From Polyangiaceae bacterium (GTDB lineage: Bacteria > Myxococcota_A > Polyangia > Polyangiales > Polyangiaceae): 64,000 bases of DNA. The notes beneath the pieces are model-generated. The model was not told the origin of the DNA and searched no databases. It saw nothing but the letters and a program-made list of their open reading frames with translations. A program made the translations under genes and the position numbers. The stretch spans positions 186,001 to 250,000 of the forward strand of contig JAHBVY010000001.1 of NCBI GenBank assembly GCA_019637265.1. Direction: 5' to 3'. Below are positions 26,843 through 35,463 of this stretch, piece by piece. The stretch's first letter is position 1. The number at the start of each line of letters is the position of its first letter.

Positions 26843-28051
26843 GTGAGCTCGGTGAGCCTCACGCGCCTCGCTCAGGCGGCCGGCGCGCGTGACCTGAATC
26901 ATTTCCTTGAGGAAATATGGCAGCGCTCGCCGCGCTGCCTCCGCGGGGTCTCTCAGGACTTCTCCGAGGTGATTGGCCCGGAGGCGCTGTTCGAGCTGGC
27001 GGCGGATCCCGCGGTGGAGAGCCGCTTGGTGGTGGAGGGTGAGGACGGGCACCTGAGACTCACGCGGGGTCCCATCGACGCGGCGCGGCGGCGCGAGCTG
27101 CCGCCGCGCGGCTGGACGCTCTTGGTGCAAGACGTGGACAAGCACCTTCGCGCGGCGAGCGAGCTGCTGCGCCCCTTCAGCGCGCTGCCGCGCTGGCGCC
27201 TGGATGACTTGATGATCAGCTACGCCGTGCCGGGTGGCTCGGTGGGGCCGCACACCGACTCCTACGACGTGTTCCTGTTTCAGGCGCTGGGCGCGCGGCG
27301 CTGGGAGCTCGCTTCGGCTCCGGGCTCCGGGCGCTGTGAGCGCTGCGAGCTCACGGTGCTGAGCGACTTCCAGGCGGAGCAGCGCTTCGACCTGGCGCCG
27401 GGGGATTGTTTGTACTTGCCGCCCGGGGTGGCGCACCACGGCGTGGCGCTCGAGCCCTGCATGACCTTCTCGGTGGGTTTCCGCGCGGCATCGGTGGAGG
27501 AGCTCTTGAGCGCGCTGCTCGGCGACTTGTGCGCGAGCTGGCTCGCTCGGGCGGCGGAGAGCGCGGCGTACCGCGACGCGGAGCGCGCGCTGCCAGCGCA
27601 CCCGGGGGAGCTCGGGAGCGCCGCGCGGCGCCACTACGCGCTCGAGCTCGAGCGGCTCCTCAGCGGGGCGCCGGAGGCGCTTCGGGGGATGGTGGACCGC
27701 GCGCTGCTCCGTCAGCTAACCGAACCGAAGGAGACTCAGCCGCTGCCCGAGCCGGGGGAGCGCGCGCCGCTCCTCCCGGCGCTCGCGGCCGGGAGGCGGC
27801 TCTGTCAGCACCACGCGACGCGCTGGCTGTTCCTGAGCGAAGCAGGTGACGTCGAGCGTGTGTGGCTGGCGGTGGACGGCGAGCTCACGGAGCTCTCGCC
27901 GAGCGATCGCCGGTTCGCCGCGCTCTTGTGCGACGCCCCGGAGCTCCCGAGCGCGGAGCTCTTGGAGCAGCTCCGAGATCCCGAGCGCGGCGTCGCGCGG
28001 CTCGCCTTGGTCGAAGCCTGGCTCGAGTCAGGTCAGCTGACTTGGTGCTGA
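26843..28051 (+). CDS. RoxA/YcfD-like ribosomal oxygenase (JmjC cupin)
   Basis: 402 residues, starting at GTG 4 nt after the membrane protein gene (a second GTG at 26852 is possible). The 2-oxoglutarate/Fe(II) site is visible as HTDSYDVFLFQALGARRWEL (His and Asp ligands) and GDCLYLPPGVAHHGVAL (second His). The C-terminal winged-helix-like part is also as in YcfD, which hydroxylates an arginine of ribosomal protein L16. A homologous role in translation is inferred. It is last in a run of overlapping or abutting genes from 25142. The DNA around the stop contains two GTCAGC palindromes. Confidence 0.88.
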   Translation: MSSVSLTRLAQAAGARDLNHFLEEIWQRSPRCLRGVSQDFSEVIGPEALFELAADPAVESRLVVEGEDGHLRLTRGPIDAARRRELPPRGWTLLVQDVDKHLRAASELLRPFSALPRWRLDDLMISYAVPGGSVGPHTDSYDVFLFQALGARRWELASAPGSGRCERCELTVLSDFQAEQRFDLAPGDCLYLPPGVAHHGVALEPCMTFSVGFRAASVEELLSALLGDLCASWLARAAESAAYRDAERALPAHPGELGSAARRHYALELERLLSGAPEALRGMVDRALLRQLTEPKETQPLPEPGERAPLLPALAAGRRLCQHHATRWLFLSEAGDVERVWLAVDGELTELSPSDRRFAALLCDAPELPSAELLEQLRDPERGVARLALVEAWLESGQLTWC

Positions 28052-28076
28052 AGCTGCTTCGGTCAGCTTGGCTGAC
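28032..28076. repeat. Two GTCAGC...GCTGAC palindromes around a stop codon
   Basis: GTCAGCTGAC (28032-28041) lies within the last codons of the oxygenase gene. GTCAGCTTGGCTGAC (28062-28076) is just beyond its stop. Both belong to the dispersed short-palindrome family. Confidence 0.75.
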
Positions 28077-28141
28077 TTGCGTCGCACGAACGCACGGCGC
28101 CGCTCGGTGCACCCTGCGAGCGACGCACGGCGCCGCGCGGC

Positions 28142-28166
28142 GCTAGCCAACCCCCCAAAAAAAGCG
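28142..28166 (-). repeat. A-tailed CTAGCCAACCCCCCAAAAAAA element
   Basis: GCTAGCCAACCCCCC followed by A7 and GCG. It shares the upstream CACCCTGCGAGCG sequence with the element at 46718-46746. On the minus strand it is a T7 run about 25 nt beyond the lipoprotein gene's stop. No strong hairpin precedes it, so terminator function is only possible. Confidence 0.65.
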
Positions 28167-28186
28167 TCCTTGCAGCGGCTCGATGC

Positions 28187-28951
28187 TCAGTTGCCGCGCA
28201 CGCGCTTGGCTAGCGACGCGTCCTTCGCGAGGTACTCGGCGCTGAAGACCTGCACCAGGCTGAGCTCGGCGCTCGAGCCGACCAGCGCCTGCATGCCCAG
28301 CTCGCTCAGGGTGCAGTGCTTGAACTCGGCCACGGTGCCGTCGATGGTGCTGCCGAAGGTGCGCACCACGGTGCTGGCGCCGAGCGCGTCGCAGCTGGCC
28401 GGGCCCGCCGTTTTGGCGCTGATCAAGAGCGCCTTGGGCTCTTTGTTCCAATAACGCACCTTGATGGGCTCACCGCCGGTCACGCTGCGCGTGGCCTCGC
28501 ACCAGCCCTCCTTCTTCTCTTTCGGATCGGGGCAGGTGGCGCTGCGCGCGATGCGGGCGCCGTCATCCTTGCCCTCCAGGGCGAGGCCCTTGACGAGCCC
28601 GGTCAGGGCATCTGCCGTCTTCTTGCGCGCGTCGATCTTGGCTTGCTCGTCGAGCTGAGCCTTCTCCGCGGCGGTGATCTCGCCGTCCAGGGTGCTGCGC
28701 AGCGAGACGTCCTTGCAGTAGGTGTAGGCGCGCTCCCGCCACTGACGCGCCAAGTTGAAGTCCTTGGAGGTGATGGACTGGCGCGTGACGCTCACGGCCT
28801 CGTTGCACTTGCCTTCGTCGTACTGCGGGCAACCGCTGAGCACCGTGAGGGCGACCCCTAACGCGGGCCACACGAGCGCTCGCCCCAAGGCGCTGCTCAC
28901 GCGGGCTCCGGTGACTGCTCGAATTTCAGACCCAATCGTACGCTCGCCCAT
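28187..28951 (-). CDS. Lipoprotein of unknown function
   Basis: 254 residues from ATG with GGGAG about 10 nt upstream. The signal sequence ends in the lipobox LSGC. The mature part (CPQYDEGKCNEAVSVTRQSI) begins with a short Cys-rich helical region (YTYCKDVSLRSTL), then a charged helix (KAQLDEQAKIDARKKTADAL). A domain with paired Cys follows (SATCPDPKEKKEGWCEATRS, and ASCDAL with FKHCTL). No family recognised. A TATAGT box lies about 40 nt upstream. It is divergent from the VanW gene. Frames extending much farther upstream are antisense to VanW and not real. Confidence 0.8.
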   Translation of the reverse strand: MGERTIGSEIRAVTGARVSSALGRALVWPALGVALTVLSGCPQYDEGKCNEAVSVTRQSITSKDFNLARQWRERAYTYCKDVSLRSTLDGEITAAEKAQLDEQAKIDARKKTADALTGLVKGLALEGKDDGARIARSATCPDPKEKKEGWCEATRSVTGGEPIKVRYWNKEPKALLISAKTAGPASCDALGASTVVRTFGSTIDGTVAEFKHCTLSELGMQALVGSSAELSLVQVFSAEYLAKDASLAKRVRGN

Positions 28952-29137
28952 CCTGGCTCCCTTCCTCGGCTCCCGCCGAGCCGGGGGCACTATAGAACAC
29001 GCGGAGGGAGCCGGCGCAAATCTGATGGTCAGCGTCAGCATACGGCACAGTATCTGGCGAAGGCGCGGGGTGCTGGCTCTGGTGCGGCGCGGGGGCCTCG
29101 GCTTGGCAGGGGTCGCGGGGCCGCTATAACCCGCCTC

Positions 29138-31108
29138 GTGACTGAGCCCGGCGTGGAACCGAGCGACGCCGCGGGGCCTTCGCCGATCGCGGCCACGGTG
29201 CCTGAGGCGAGCGCAGCGCCTGGGGACGCCATCGGCGGCGCGCGCCTGCGGGCGGGGCGGGCGGCGCGACTCGTGGGGGTGCTCCTGGGCTTGTCGGTGG
29301 GGCTGGTGGGCCTGAGCTATGGCGCGAGCCGCGTCCGGTATCACGGGGCGGTGCTCGGCGGGGTGCAGGTGGGGGACGTCGCGCTGTCGGGGCTCGATCG
29401 GGAGGAGGCGCGCGCTGCCTTGAACGGGGTGGCGGAGCGCCTGAAGGCGCGGCGGTTGCTGCTCGAGGTCGATGGCCAGCTCACGGAGCTGGACGCGGCG
29501 GCGCTCGGGGTGGAGCCCGATCTCGAGCGGACGCTGGACGCGGCGCTGGCGGCCGGGCGCGGGGGCGCCTTCGCTGGCTTCCGCTGGTGGCTCGCGGGGC
29601 TGAGCCAGGGGCACCGCGTAGATTTCCTCGGGGAAATCAACGAGGAGGCGGCCCGCGCCGCGCTGACCCAGGCGGCGAGTGAGTCGATCCGCCGGCCTCC
29701 CTCCGACGGCGCCTTGGAGGTGAAGGACGGTGCGCTGACCTTGACGCCGCCGACCACGGGTCAGGTGCTGGAGCAGGAGCCCACCCTCACCGCGCTGAGG
29801 CGCGCGCTGCTCGATCCGCGGCGCGCGGTGGTGCGGGCGACGTTGGCCGAGCGATCGTCTCAGGTGACGGTGGAGGCGGCGGAGGCGGCGCTCACCCGCG
29901 CGCGCAGGATGGTGGCGCGGCCGATTCGTCTGAGCCACCAGGGTGAGGACACGGAGGTGACCTTCTCGGCGAGCGAGCTCACGACGGCGCTCAGGTCGCG
30001 CCCGGAGGGCACCGGGCTCACGCTCTACTTCGACGCCGACGCGGTCGAGGAGAAGCTCCGGCCCCTGCGTGGTCAGCTGGAAGATCCACCCAAGAACGCG
30101 CGCTTCGTGGCCACGCGGGACGGCGTGAAGATCGAGCCCTCCTCCCACGGCACGCTGCTCTCCGCGAGTGAGGTGGCGAGCGAGCTCCTGAAGGCGGCCT
30201 CGGCCGGCGCCGGGGAAGGGCACCTGCCGATCACCCGCAGCGCGCCGCCCGCGTTCAGCACCCAAGACGCCGAGGCGCTCGGCATCCGCCAGCAGGTGGC
30301 GAGCTTCACCACGTATCACGCCTGCTGCGAGCCGCGGGTGCAGAACATCCACCTGATCGCCGAGCTGCTCGACGAGACGGTGGTGCTCCCGGGGGAGCGC
30401 TTCAGCGTCAACGAGTTCATCGGCCCGCGCACCCAAGGCAAGGGCTTCGTGGAGGCGCCCACCATTTCCCGTGGAGAAATGGTGGACAGCTACGGCGGCG
30501 GGATCTCGCAGTTCGCGACCACGCTGTTCGTGGCGCTGCTCGACGGCGGCTATGAGATCATCCAGCGCCAGCCGCACAGCTACTACTTCACGCGCTACCC
30601 CGAGGGGCACGAGGCGACGCTCTCCTTCCCGGTGCCCGATCTGATCTTCCGCAACGACACCCAGGCCGGGCTGTGGCTCAAGATCGAGAAGGGGCCGACC
30701 TTCATTCGCGTTCGGGTGTTCGGCGATACGGGGGGCCGCAAGGTGCGCCGCTCGGTGAGCCGCCGCTTCGACATCGTCAAGCCCGATGTCGAGTATGAGG
30801 TGGACGACGACCTCGACCCCGAGAAGGAGAAGGTGCTCTACGGGGGGATGGACGGGTGGTCAGTGATGGCGACGCGAACCATCACCGAGCCTGACGGTAA
30901 GAAGCGCGAGGAGAGCCGCAAGGTGGTGTACCGCCCCCGCACGCGGATCGTGCGGGTGCACTCGTGCAAGGTGCCCAAGGATTTCCCCGGCTACACCGGG
31001 AAGCCTTGCCCGGAGCCCGAGCTCGACGCGGGGGCTCCAGCGGATGAAGGAGCCTCGCCGGAGCCAGGGGCGGGCGGCCCGCCGGATCCGCTCGGCGCCG
31101 AAGATTGA
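29138..31108 (+). CDS. VanW-family protein with peptidoglycan-binding-type domains
   Basis: 656 residues: a cytoplasmic N-terminus, one membrane helix (about 48-68), and an extracytoplasmic part with two repeats of the PG_binding_4 type (about 75-190 and 200-330). The VanW domain follows (about 395-550: FTTYHACCEPRVQNI, GERFSVNEFIGPRT, GGGISQFATTLF, HSYYFTRYPEG). VanW proteins associate with cell-wall remodelling; the precise reaction is unknown. The C-terminal tail is acidic and Pro-rich. The GTG start has TATAAC exactly 7 nt upstream and no ribosome binding site, a leaderless layout. Confidence 0.92.
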   Translation: MTEPGVEPSDAAGPSPIAATVPEASAAPGDAIGGARLRAGRAARLVGVLLGLSVGLVGLSYGASRVRYHGAVLGGVQVGDVALSGLDREEARAALNGVAERLKARRLLLEVDGQLTELDAAALGVEPDLERTLDAALAAGRGGAFAGFRWWLAGLSQGHRVDFLGEINEEAARAALTQAASESIRRPPSDGALEVKDGALTLTPPTTGQVLEQEPTLTALRRALLDPRRAVVRATLAERSSQVTVEAAEAALTRARRMVARPIRLSHQGEDTEVTFSASELTTALRSRPEGTGLTLYFDADAVEEKLRPLRGQLEDPPKNARFVATRDGVKIEPSSHGTLLSASEVASELLKAASAGAGEGHLPITRSAPPAFSTQDAEALGIRQQVASFTTYHACCEPRVQNIHLIAELLDETVVLPGERFSVNEFIGPRTQGKGFVEAPTISRGEMVDSYGGGISQFATTLFVALLDGGYEIIQRQPHSYYFTRYPEGHEATLSFPVPDLIFRNDTQAGLWLKIEKGPTFIRVRVFGDTGGRKVRRSVSRRFDIVKPDVEYEVDDDLDPEKEKVLYGGMDGWSVMATRTITEPDGKKREESRKVVYRPRTRIVRVHSCKVPKDFPGYTGKPCPEPELDAGAPADEGASPEPGAGGPPDPLGAED

Positions 31109-31773
31109 GCGCCTCTTCAGCGGGGGAGAGCGCGCCTTCGGTGGGCGTACAACGCCAGCTTCGCTGGGTGGGGCGAGCGCTGATCTTGGGTTGAAGCGCC
31201 CCACGGCGTGGGTTGAGGCCGAGGCGCGTTTTCAAGGGGGGTTGGGGGTTTGGCGTGGCGCTGCGTGCTCGAGTCAGTGTCTCGATTCGAGTCGTCTGCC
31301 GCCCGACTCAGTCAAGTCCCTACCCCTGACAGGCTTGGGTGAGTCGATTTTGGTCAGTCATGCGCGCTTGACGACGGGGATCCAGGGGGTCGCCCTGCCT
31401 GACGGGGCGGCTCCTGGTGAGCAGGGAGCCTCACTTGGGTGCTCATCCGGCGAGGCGGCGCCTCCAGCAGCACTTTTTTAGCAGGCTAGCTCACTTTTCG
31501 GGCGCTCAGCGTGCGCTCGTCCGTCCCTCACTGGGTCACTTTGAGCTGCTGGATCACTTGGGTTGCCGGGGCACTTGAGCTACTGGGTCACTTGGGTCAC
31601 CTGACTGATTGGTCACTCAGCCACTGGGCTGCGTGAGCGACTGGGCCATTCGGGCGACGCGGCGACTTGGCTCACGTGCGCGCGGTGACTCGTTCTTGGA
31701 ATGCGGTCGATTCGCTAGATCCCTTACGGAAACATCGTTGTAAGGCGAGCGGCTCTGGGGTACTCATGATCAC
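31109..31773. other. 665-nt non-coding stretch with iterated CACTTGGGTCAC motifs
   Basis: No gene could be supported. It contains a copy of the 19-mer GCCAAACCCCCAACCCCCC in reverse (31236-31254) and a tract from about 31536 to 31680. There, variants of CACTGGGTCACTTGGGTCAC recur every 9-12 nt. The base composition is richer in T than the genes around. The last 100 nt presumably hold the promoter for the next gene, but no consensus boxes are clear. Confidence 0.55.
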
Positions 31774-32535
31774 ATGGCGACCCGAGCCCGCGCGCCTCAG
31801 CGCACCACGAAGTCATCTAGGGCTGCAGCGTCATCCAAGGCGGCCGGATCTCCCAGGGCGGGGGTTGCCAAAACGGCGTCGGCGAAGGCCGGATCTCCCA
31901 AGGCCGCGGGTGAGAAGTTGCCGGCGGTCGCCTGGCCCGCGGCGGTGTTCGACACGCGCCGTGGCAAGCTCCGCCCGGTGGACGCCTTCGACGTGGGGCG
32001 CCTGATCGTGGAGGAGCTCTACGCGGGGGAGCGCCCAGAGCACGGGCGCCGCGGGCGGACGACGTTCAGGAAGATCGCCGCGGACCTCGAGGGGCGGATG
32101 AGCGCGCAGGCGCTGTATCGCTGCGCCGCCATCTACGAGATGTGTCGCGACCTGAAGATGGAGCCCACCTGGGAGCACGTGGGGATGAGCCACCTCAGCT
32201 TGGTGCTGGGGCTCTCGTCGGCTCAGCAGCGGCGCCTGGTGCAGCAGACGGAGCGCTTCGGTTGGTCGGTGGAGCGGCTGCGCGGGGAGGCGGCGCGGCT
32301 GCGCGCCGGGCGGAAGACGCGCAAGGGTCGTCGGCCGCTGCCGGGCTTCGTTCGAGCCGTGCGTCAGCTCGAGCGGTTCACTGACGGGCGCGACGATCTG
32401 TTGGCCGACGTGGGGAGCGTGGACGATCTGGATCGAGCGGTGATCGAGCCGATGCTAGGTCAGGTGGTCGCGCTCCGTGGTCAGCTCGACGTCCTGAGTC
32501 GCAACCTGAAGGCCGCGCTGCGCCGTCGCCCGTGA
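31774..32535 (+). CDS. Basic-tailed protein with DUF1016_N-like helical domain
   Basis: 253 residues. The first 50 are Lys/Ala/Ser/Arg/Pro-rich (TKSSRAAASSKAAGSPRAG, KTASAKAGSPKAAGEK), like a histone H1 tail with SPK-type motifs. Residues about 70-180 (DAFDVGRLIVEELYAGE; DLEGRMSAQALYRCAAIYE; WEHVGMSHLSLVLGLSSAQQ; ERFGWSVERLRGE) follow the helix order and key words (GWSVERL, MSHL) of the N-terminal DUF1016 domain found in YhcG-type nucleases. The C-terminal nuclease is absent. A DNA-binding role is inferred. The match is by eye and tentative. A basic linker (RAGRKTRKGRRPL) leads to a terminal helical segment. Confidence 0.6.
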   Translation: MATRARAPQRTTKSSRAAASSKAAGSPRAGVAKTASAKAGSPKAAGEKLPAVAWPAAVFDTRRGKLRPVDAFDVGRLIVEELYAGERPEHGRRGRTTFRKIAADLEGRMSAQALYRCAAIYEMCRDLKMEPTWEHVGMSHLSLVLGLSSAQQRRLVQQTERFGWSVERLRGEAARLRAGRKTRKGRRPLPGFVRAVRQLERFTDGRDDLLADVGSVDDLDRAVIEPMLGQVVALRGQLDVLSRNLKAALRRRP

Positions 32536-32599
32536 GGCGCACGCTTTGAGCCAGGGGGCGCGGGGGACTTCGCGGCGCTCGCTTGCTATAGCGGCAGCG

Positions 32600-33187
32600 A
32601 TGAGCGTCACCACCCTGAAGTACGCGACGCCGCCTGCGTGGGCGGTGCAGGCGGTCGACCAGCTGGCGCAGACCCTGTGCGACCACGCGCACTGCGAGAA
32701 GAAGGCGAGCGTGAGCGCCATCGCGTTGATCAACGACTACCCTGACGACGTCCGCCTCGTGCGCGCGATGAGCAAGCTGGCCGAGGAGGAGATGCGGCAT
32801 TTCCGCGAGGTTTATGAGCTGCTCGGCAGCTACGGGGCGCGCCTCCAGCGCGACCCGGGTGATCCTTATGCTCGCGCGCTGTTCGCGCTCCTGCGTCGCC
32901 ACCCGGCGGAGCGCAAGCTGGACCGGCTGCTGGTCGCGGCGCTGATCGAGGATCGCTCCTGTGAGCGCTTCGAGCTGCTGCAAGCCGAGCTCGAGCGGCG
33001 CGGTGAGACGACGCTCGCGGCGCAGTTCCGGCGCCTCGCCATCTCCGAGGCGGGGCACGCGCGGTTATTCATCAGGCTAGCGAACGAAGAGTTCGGGGAG
33101 GAGACGACCGCCGCGCGCCTCGCGGAGCTGGCCGAGCTCGAGGCGGCGCTCGTGACGGAGCTCCCTTGGGAGCCGCGGATCCACTGA
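32600..33187 (+). CDS. miaE: MiaE-like tRNA 2-methylthio-N6-isopentenyladenosine hydroxylase
   Basis: 195 residues. The four-helix ferritin-like diiron protein hydroxylates the isopentenyl group of ms2i6A37 in tRNA. Ligand motifs are KKASVSAIALINDYPDD, AEEEMRHFREVYELL (Glu, Glu, His), IEDRSCERFELLQ and ISEAGHARLFIRLA (Glu-x-x-His), in MiaE order. The length fits MiaE. The start at MSVTTLKYATPP is preceded by TATAGC exactly 7 nt upstream with no ribosome binding site. It ends 70 nt before a small membrane protein gene with the same promoter layout. Confidence 0.9.
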   Translation: MSVTTLKYATPPAWAVQAVDQLAQTLCDHAHCEKKASVSAIALINDYPDDVRLVRAMSKLAEEEMRHFREVYELLGSYGARLQRDPGDPYARALFALLRRHPAERKLDRLLVAALIEDRSCERFELLQAELERRGETTLAAQFRRLAISEAGHARLFIRLANEEFGEETTAARLAELAELEAALVTELPWEPRIH

Positions 33188-33257
33188 GCGCCGCGGCGGG
33201 TGAGGCAGCTCAGCGTGATGCTCGCGTGGCGCGCCTCGTGTTGCTACACCGGCAGGC

Positions 33258-33467
33258 GTGAGCGAGCCCACGCTGCCTCCTGAAGCCGAGCCACCCTCGG
33301 GTGAGCCTGAGCCGCTCAAGCGCGTGGAGGCGGCGCCAGCCATCTGGTGGTGGTTCGTGGTGCTGGGCCTCGTGATCGCAGGGTGGCTCTTGGCGATGGC
33401 GTACGGGCGCGGGCCGGCGAACAGCAGCCAGCCGGACGACCCGGATGCTGCCCTGCTCGGTGAGTGA
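33258..33467 (+). CDS. Small single-helix membrane protein
   Basis: 69 residues: an acidic, Pro-rich N-terminus (SEPTLPPEAEPPSGEPEPLK), one helix (AIWWWFVVLGLVIAGWLLAMAY, about 28-49) and a short acidic tail. No family recognised. Support for a real gene comes from TACACC exactly 7 nt before the GTG, as in the miaE and VanW genes, and from the clean helix. The function is unknown. Confidence 0.65.
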   Translation: MSEPTLPPEAEPPSGEPEPLKRVEAAPAIWWWFVVLGLVIAGWLLAMAYGRGPANSSQPDDPDAALLGE

Positions 33468-33510
33468 GCTGACGTTGGTGCGGCCCCGTGCCCGCCCCTT
33501 CGTTGGCGCG

Positions 33511-33546
33511 GTAGGGGCAGGCCCCCGTGCCTGCCCCCTAGCTGAC
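33511..33546. repeat. GGGGCAGGCCCCCGTGCCTGCCCC palindrome family (see 226-362)
   Basis: GTAGGGGCAGGCCCCCGTGC followed by CTGCCCCCTAGCTGAC is the reverse of the repeat beside tRNA-Gly, again attached to a GCTGAC half-site. It lies between the convergent small membrane protein and kinase genes. Confidence 0.8.
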
Positions 33547-33580
33547 TGCTGGCGCCTCATGGAAGCGGGCTGTCGCTGCG

Positions 33581-35329
33581 TCAGCGGTAGGGGTTGGCCA
33601 GGTCGATGTCGGGCGCCGGGCGGCTCTGGGGGGCAGGGCGGCTCTGGGGGACAGAGTGGGGCGCCGGCGCTGCGGCTGGTGTCGGCGCAGGGCTGGGCGC
33701 CGGTGTGGGATTCGCGGCGGGGGCGGACTGCCCTCGGGGTCGCGGTGCTGGCGTGGAGCCACCTTGTTGGACGGGGAGATCGTCCAGGCTGAGCGCGCCG
33801 CCCGTCTGCTCCGGGGTGGGATCGCTCGTGGGCGCGGCGGTGGCTCGTGTGGTGGGCTCGGTGGGCGCGATGAAGGTGGTGTCGGGGGGCGCCTTGCTGC
33901 GCCAGGCGAGCACCAGCACGCTGCCGACCAGCGCGGTCACGCCCAGGACCAAGAGCCAGTGCCAGGCCCGGAGTCCACCGGCCGGCGCGGGCTCCTGCGC
34001 CGCTGCCAACGCTGGGAGTGAGATCAGCTGCGACAGCTCCGCGACGGGTGGGGGCGGCGCCGTCTCCAGGCTCACCGGGGGAGGCGTTCGGCTGAGGACC
34101 GAGACCTCGGAGGCGAGCGGCGCCGAGAGCACTGCCGGCGCCGAGAGCATTGCTGGCGCCGAGAGCATTGGCGCGGAGAGCTCAGGTGATGAGGGAGCGG
34201 ACGCGACGATCGGCGCTGACGGCAACGGAGCGCGCGGGGCGATCGGCGGTGGGACGGAGGCGCGAGGCTCCGAGTCGGGGAGGGAGACTGACTCCTGGCG
34301 CGGCTGAGACTCGGCCACTGCCGCGGCGCGCGCGCTGGTGCGGCGCTGCTCGAGCTCGCGGCCCGCGGCGCCGAGCACCAGCTCCGACACGCCGCGCCGC
34401 GAGGGCTCGAGCCGAGCCTCCTCCAACGCGGCCTCGAGCGCGTCGGCGAACGCCTCGCAGCTCGCGTGGCGCTTCTTCGGCTCGGTCTCCAGCGCTTGCA
34501 TCACGCAGCGGTCGAGCGCCGGGTGAGTGCCCGGCTTCACGCTCTTCACGCTCGGGATCAGCTCGACCGCGCTCTGGTCCAGCGGGTTTCGGTGTTTGAA
34601 CAGCCGCCGCGCCGCGAGCAGCTCCCACACCACGACGCCCATCGAGTAGACGTCCGCGCGCTCGTCCAGCGCCTGAGCGCGCATCTGCTCCGGCGCCATG
34701 TACGCGAGGCGCCCGCGCACCACGTCCGTGTGCGCCGACTCCTCGGTCAAGGCGATGCCGAAATCTACGACTTTGGACTGACCACCCACCCCCACCAGGA
34801 TATTCTGCGGGGAAACATCGCGATGCACCACGCGCGCGAGCTGCCCCGAGGCGTCGCGCAGGGTGTGCGCGGCGTGCAGGCCCGCCAGCGCGTCGATGCA
34901 GATGGTCAGTGAGACCTCCGGTTTGAGCCAGCCGCCGGTGCGCGCCGCGTGCGCTTGGAGTGAGGCGAGGGTGCTGCCCTCCACGTACTCCATCACCAAG
35001 TAGGGCTCGCTCGCCTGCTCTCCCACCTCGATCAGGCTGGCGACATTGGGGTGACGGATCTGTGCGATCAGCTCCGCTTCGCGGTGGAACAGCGCGCGGT
35101 GCTCGTCGTCCTGCAGGTGCCCGTGCAGCACCTTGACCGCCACGAGCCCCGAGTCGCCGCGCGAGCCCACCCGCCGCGCGAGGTGCACGCTCGCCATGCC
35201 GCCGCTCGCGAGCAGGCAGATCCCCTCGTACGCGCCCCAGCGTTGACCGCTGGGGGCGAGTCGGATCCCGCTCCGCGAGCCCGCCGCGGGCAGGACCGAG
35301 TCACGGCGTTTCCAGGAGCTCTCGTACAC
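33581..35329 (-). CDS. Transmembrane Ser/Thr protein kinase
   Basis: 582 residues, GTG start. The kinase domain (about 32-300) has LLASGGMASVHLAR, AVKVL, HRDVSPQN, DFGIAL and MAPEQMRA; the catalytic Asp residues are intact. The linker (about 305-445) contains LSAP-type repeats (MLSAPAMLSAPAVLSAP). One membrane helix lies near 452-474, and the outside tail is Pro/Ala/Thr-rich with tandem PQSRPA repeats. HRDVSPQN, with Val and Ser after HRD, is typical of a large myxobacterial kinase subgroup. It is a single gene convergent with the small membrane protein and followed upstream by the AddAB genes on the same strand. Its ligand and targets are not predictable. Confidence 0.93.
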   Translation of the reverse strand: MYESSWKRRDSVLPAAGSRSGIRLAPSGQRWGAYEGICLLASGGMASVHLARRVGSRGDSGLVAVKVLHGHLQDDEHRALFHREAELIAQIRHPNVASLIEVGEQASEPYLVMEYVEGSTLASLQAHAARTGGWLKPEVSLTICIDALAGLHAAHTLRDASGQLARVVHRDVSPQNILVGVGGQSKVVDFGIALTEESAHTDVVRGRLAYMAPEQMRAQALDERADVYSMGVVVWELLAARRLFKHRNPLDQSAVELIPSVKSVKPGTHPALDRCVMQALETEPKKRHASCEAFADALEAALEEARLEPSRRGVSELVLGAAGRELEQRRTSARAAAVAESQPRQESVSLPDSEPRASVPPPIAPRAPLPSAPIVASAPSSPELSAPMLSAPAMLSAPAVLSAPLASEVSVLSRTPPPVSLETAPPPPVAELSQLISLPALAAAQEPAPAGGLRAWHWLLVLGVTALVGSVLVLAWRSKAPPDTTFIAPTEPTTRATAAPTSDPTPEQTGGALSLDDLPVQQGGSTPAPRPRGQSAPAANPTPAPSPAPTPAAAPAPHSVPQSRPAPQSRPAPDIDLANPYR

Positions 35330-35463
35330 CGGGCTGGGAGTATCTGACCTCTCGGCGCTCGGCGCTAGCGCGCGGACCCCTCGGCGCGTCGTTTCGCCTG
35401 GTGCTGGAGGCTCGCGCGCGAGCTTTGGCTCAGCGCGTCATACGCAAGTCGAGTCACCCGTCG

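Noticed and set aside
28952..30610. Long upstream extension of the lipoprotein gene into the VanW gene
   Set aside because: The lipoprotein has its own ATG, ribosome binding site and signal peptide at 28951; the extension is antisense to VanW.
31044..31481. Open frame beginning in the VanW gene end and running into the gap
   Set aside because: No start signal, overlaps VanW in another frame, low-complexity product.
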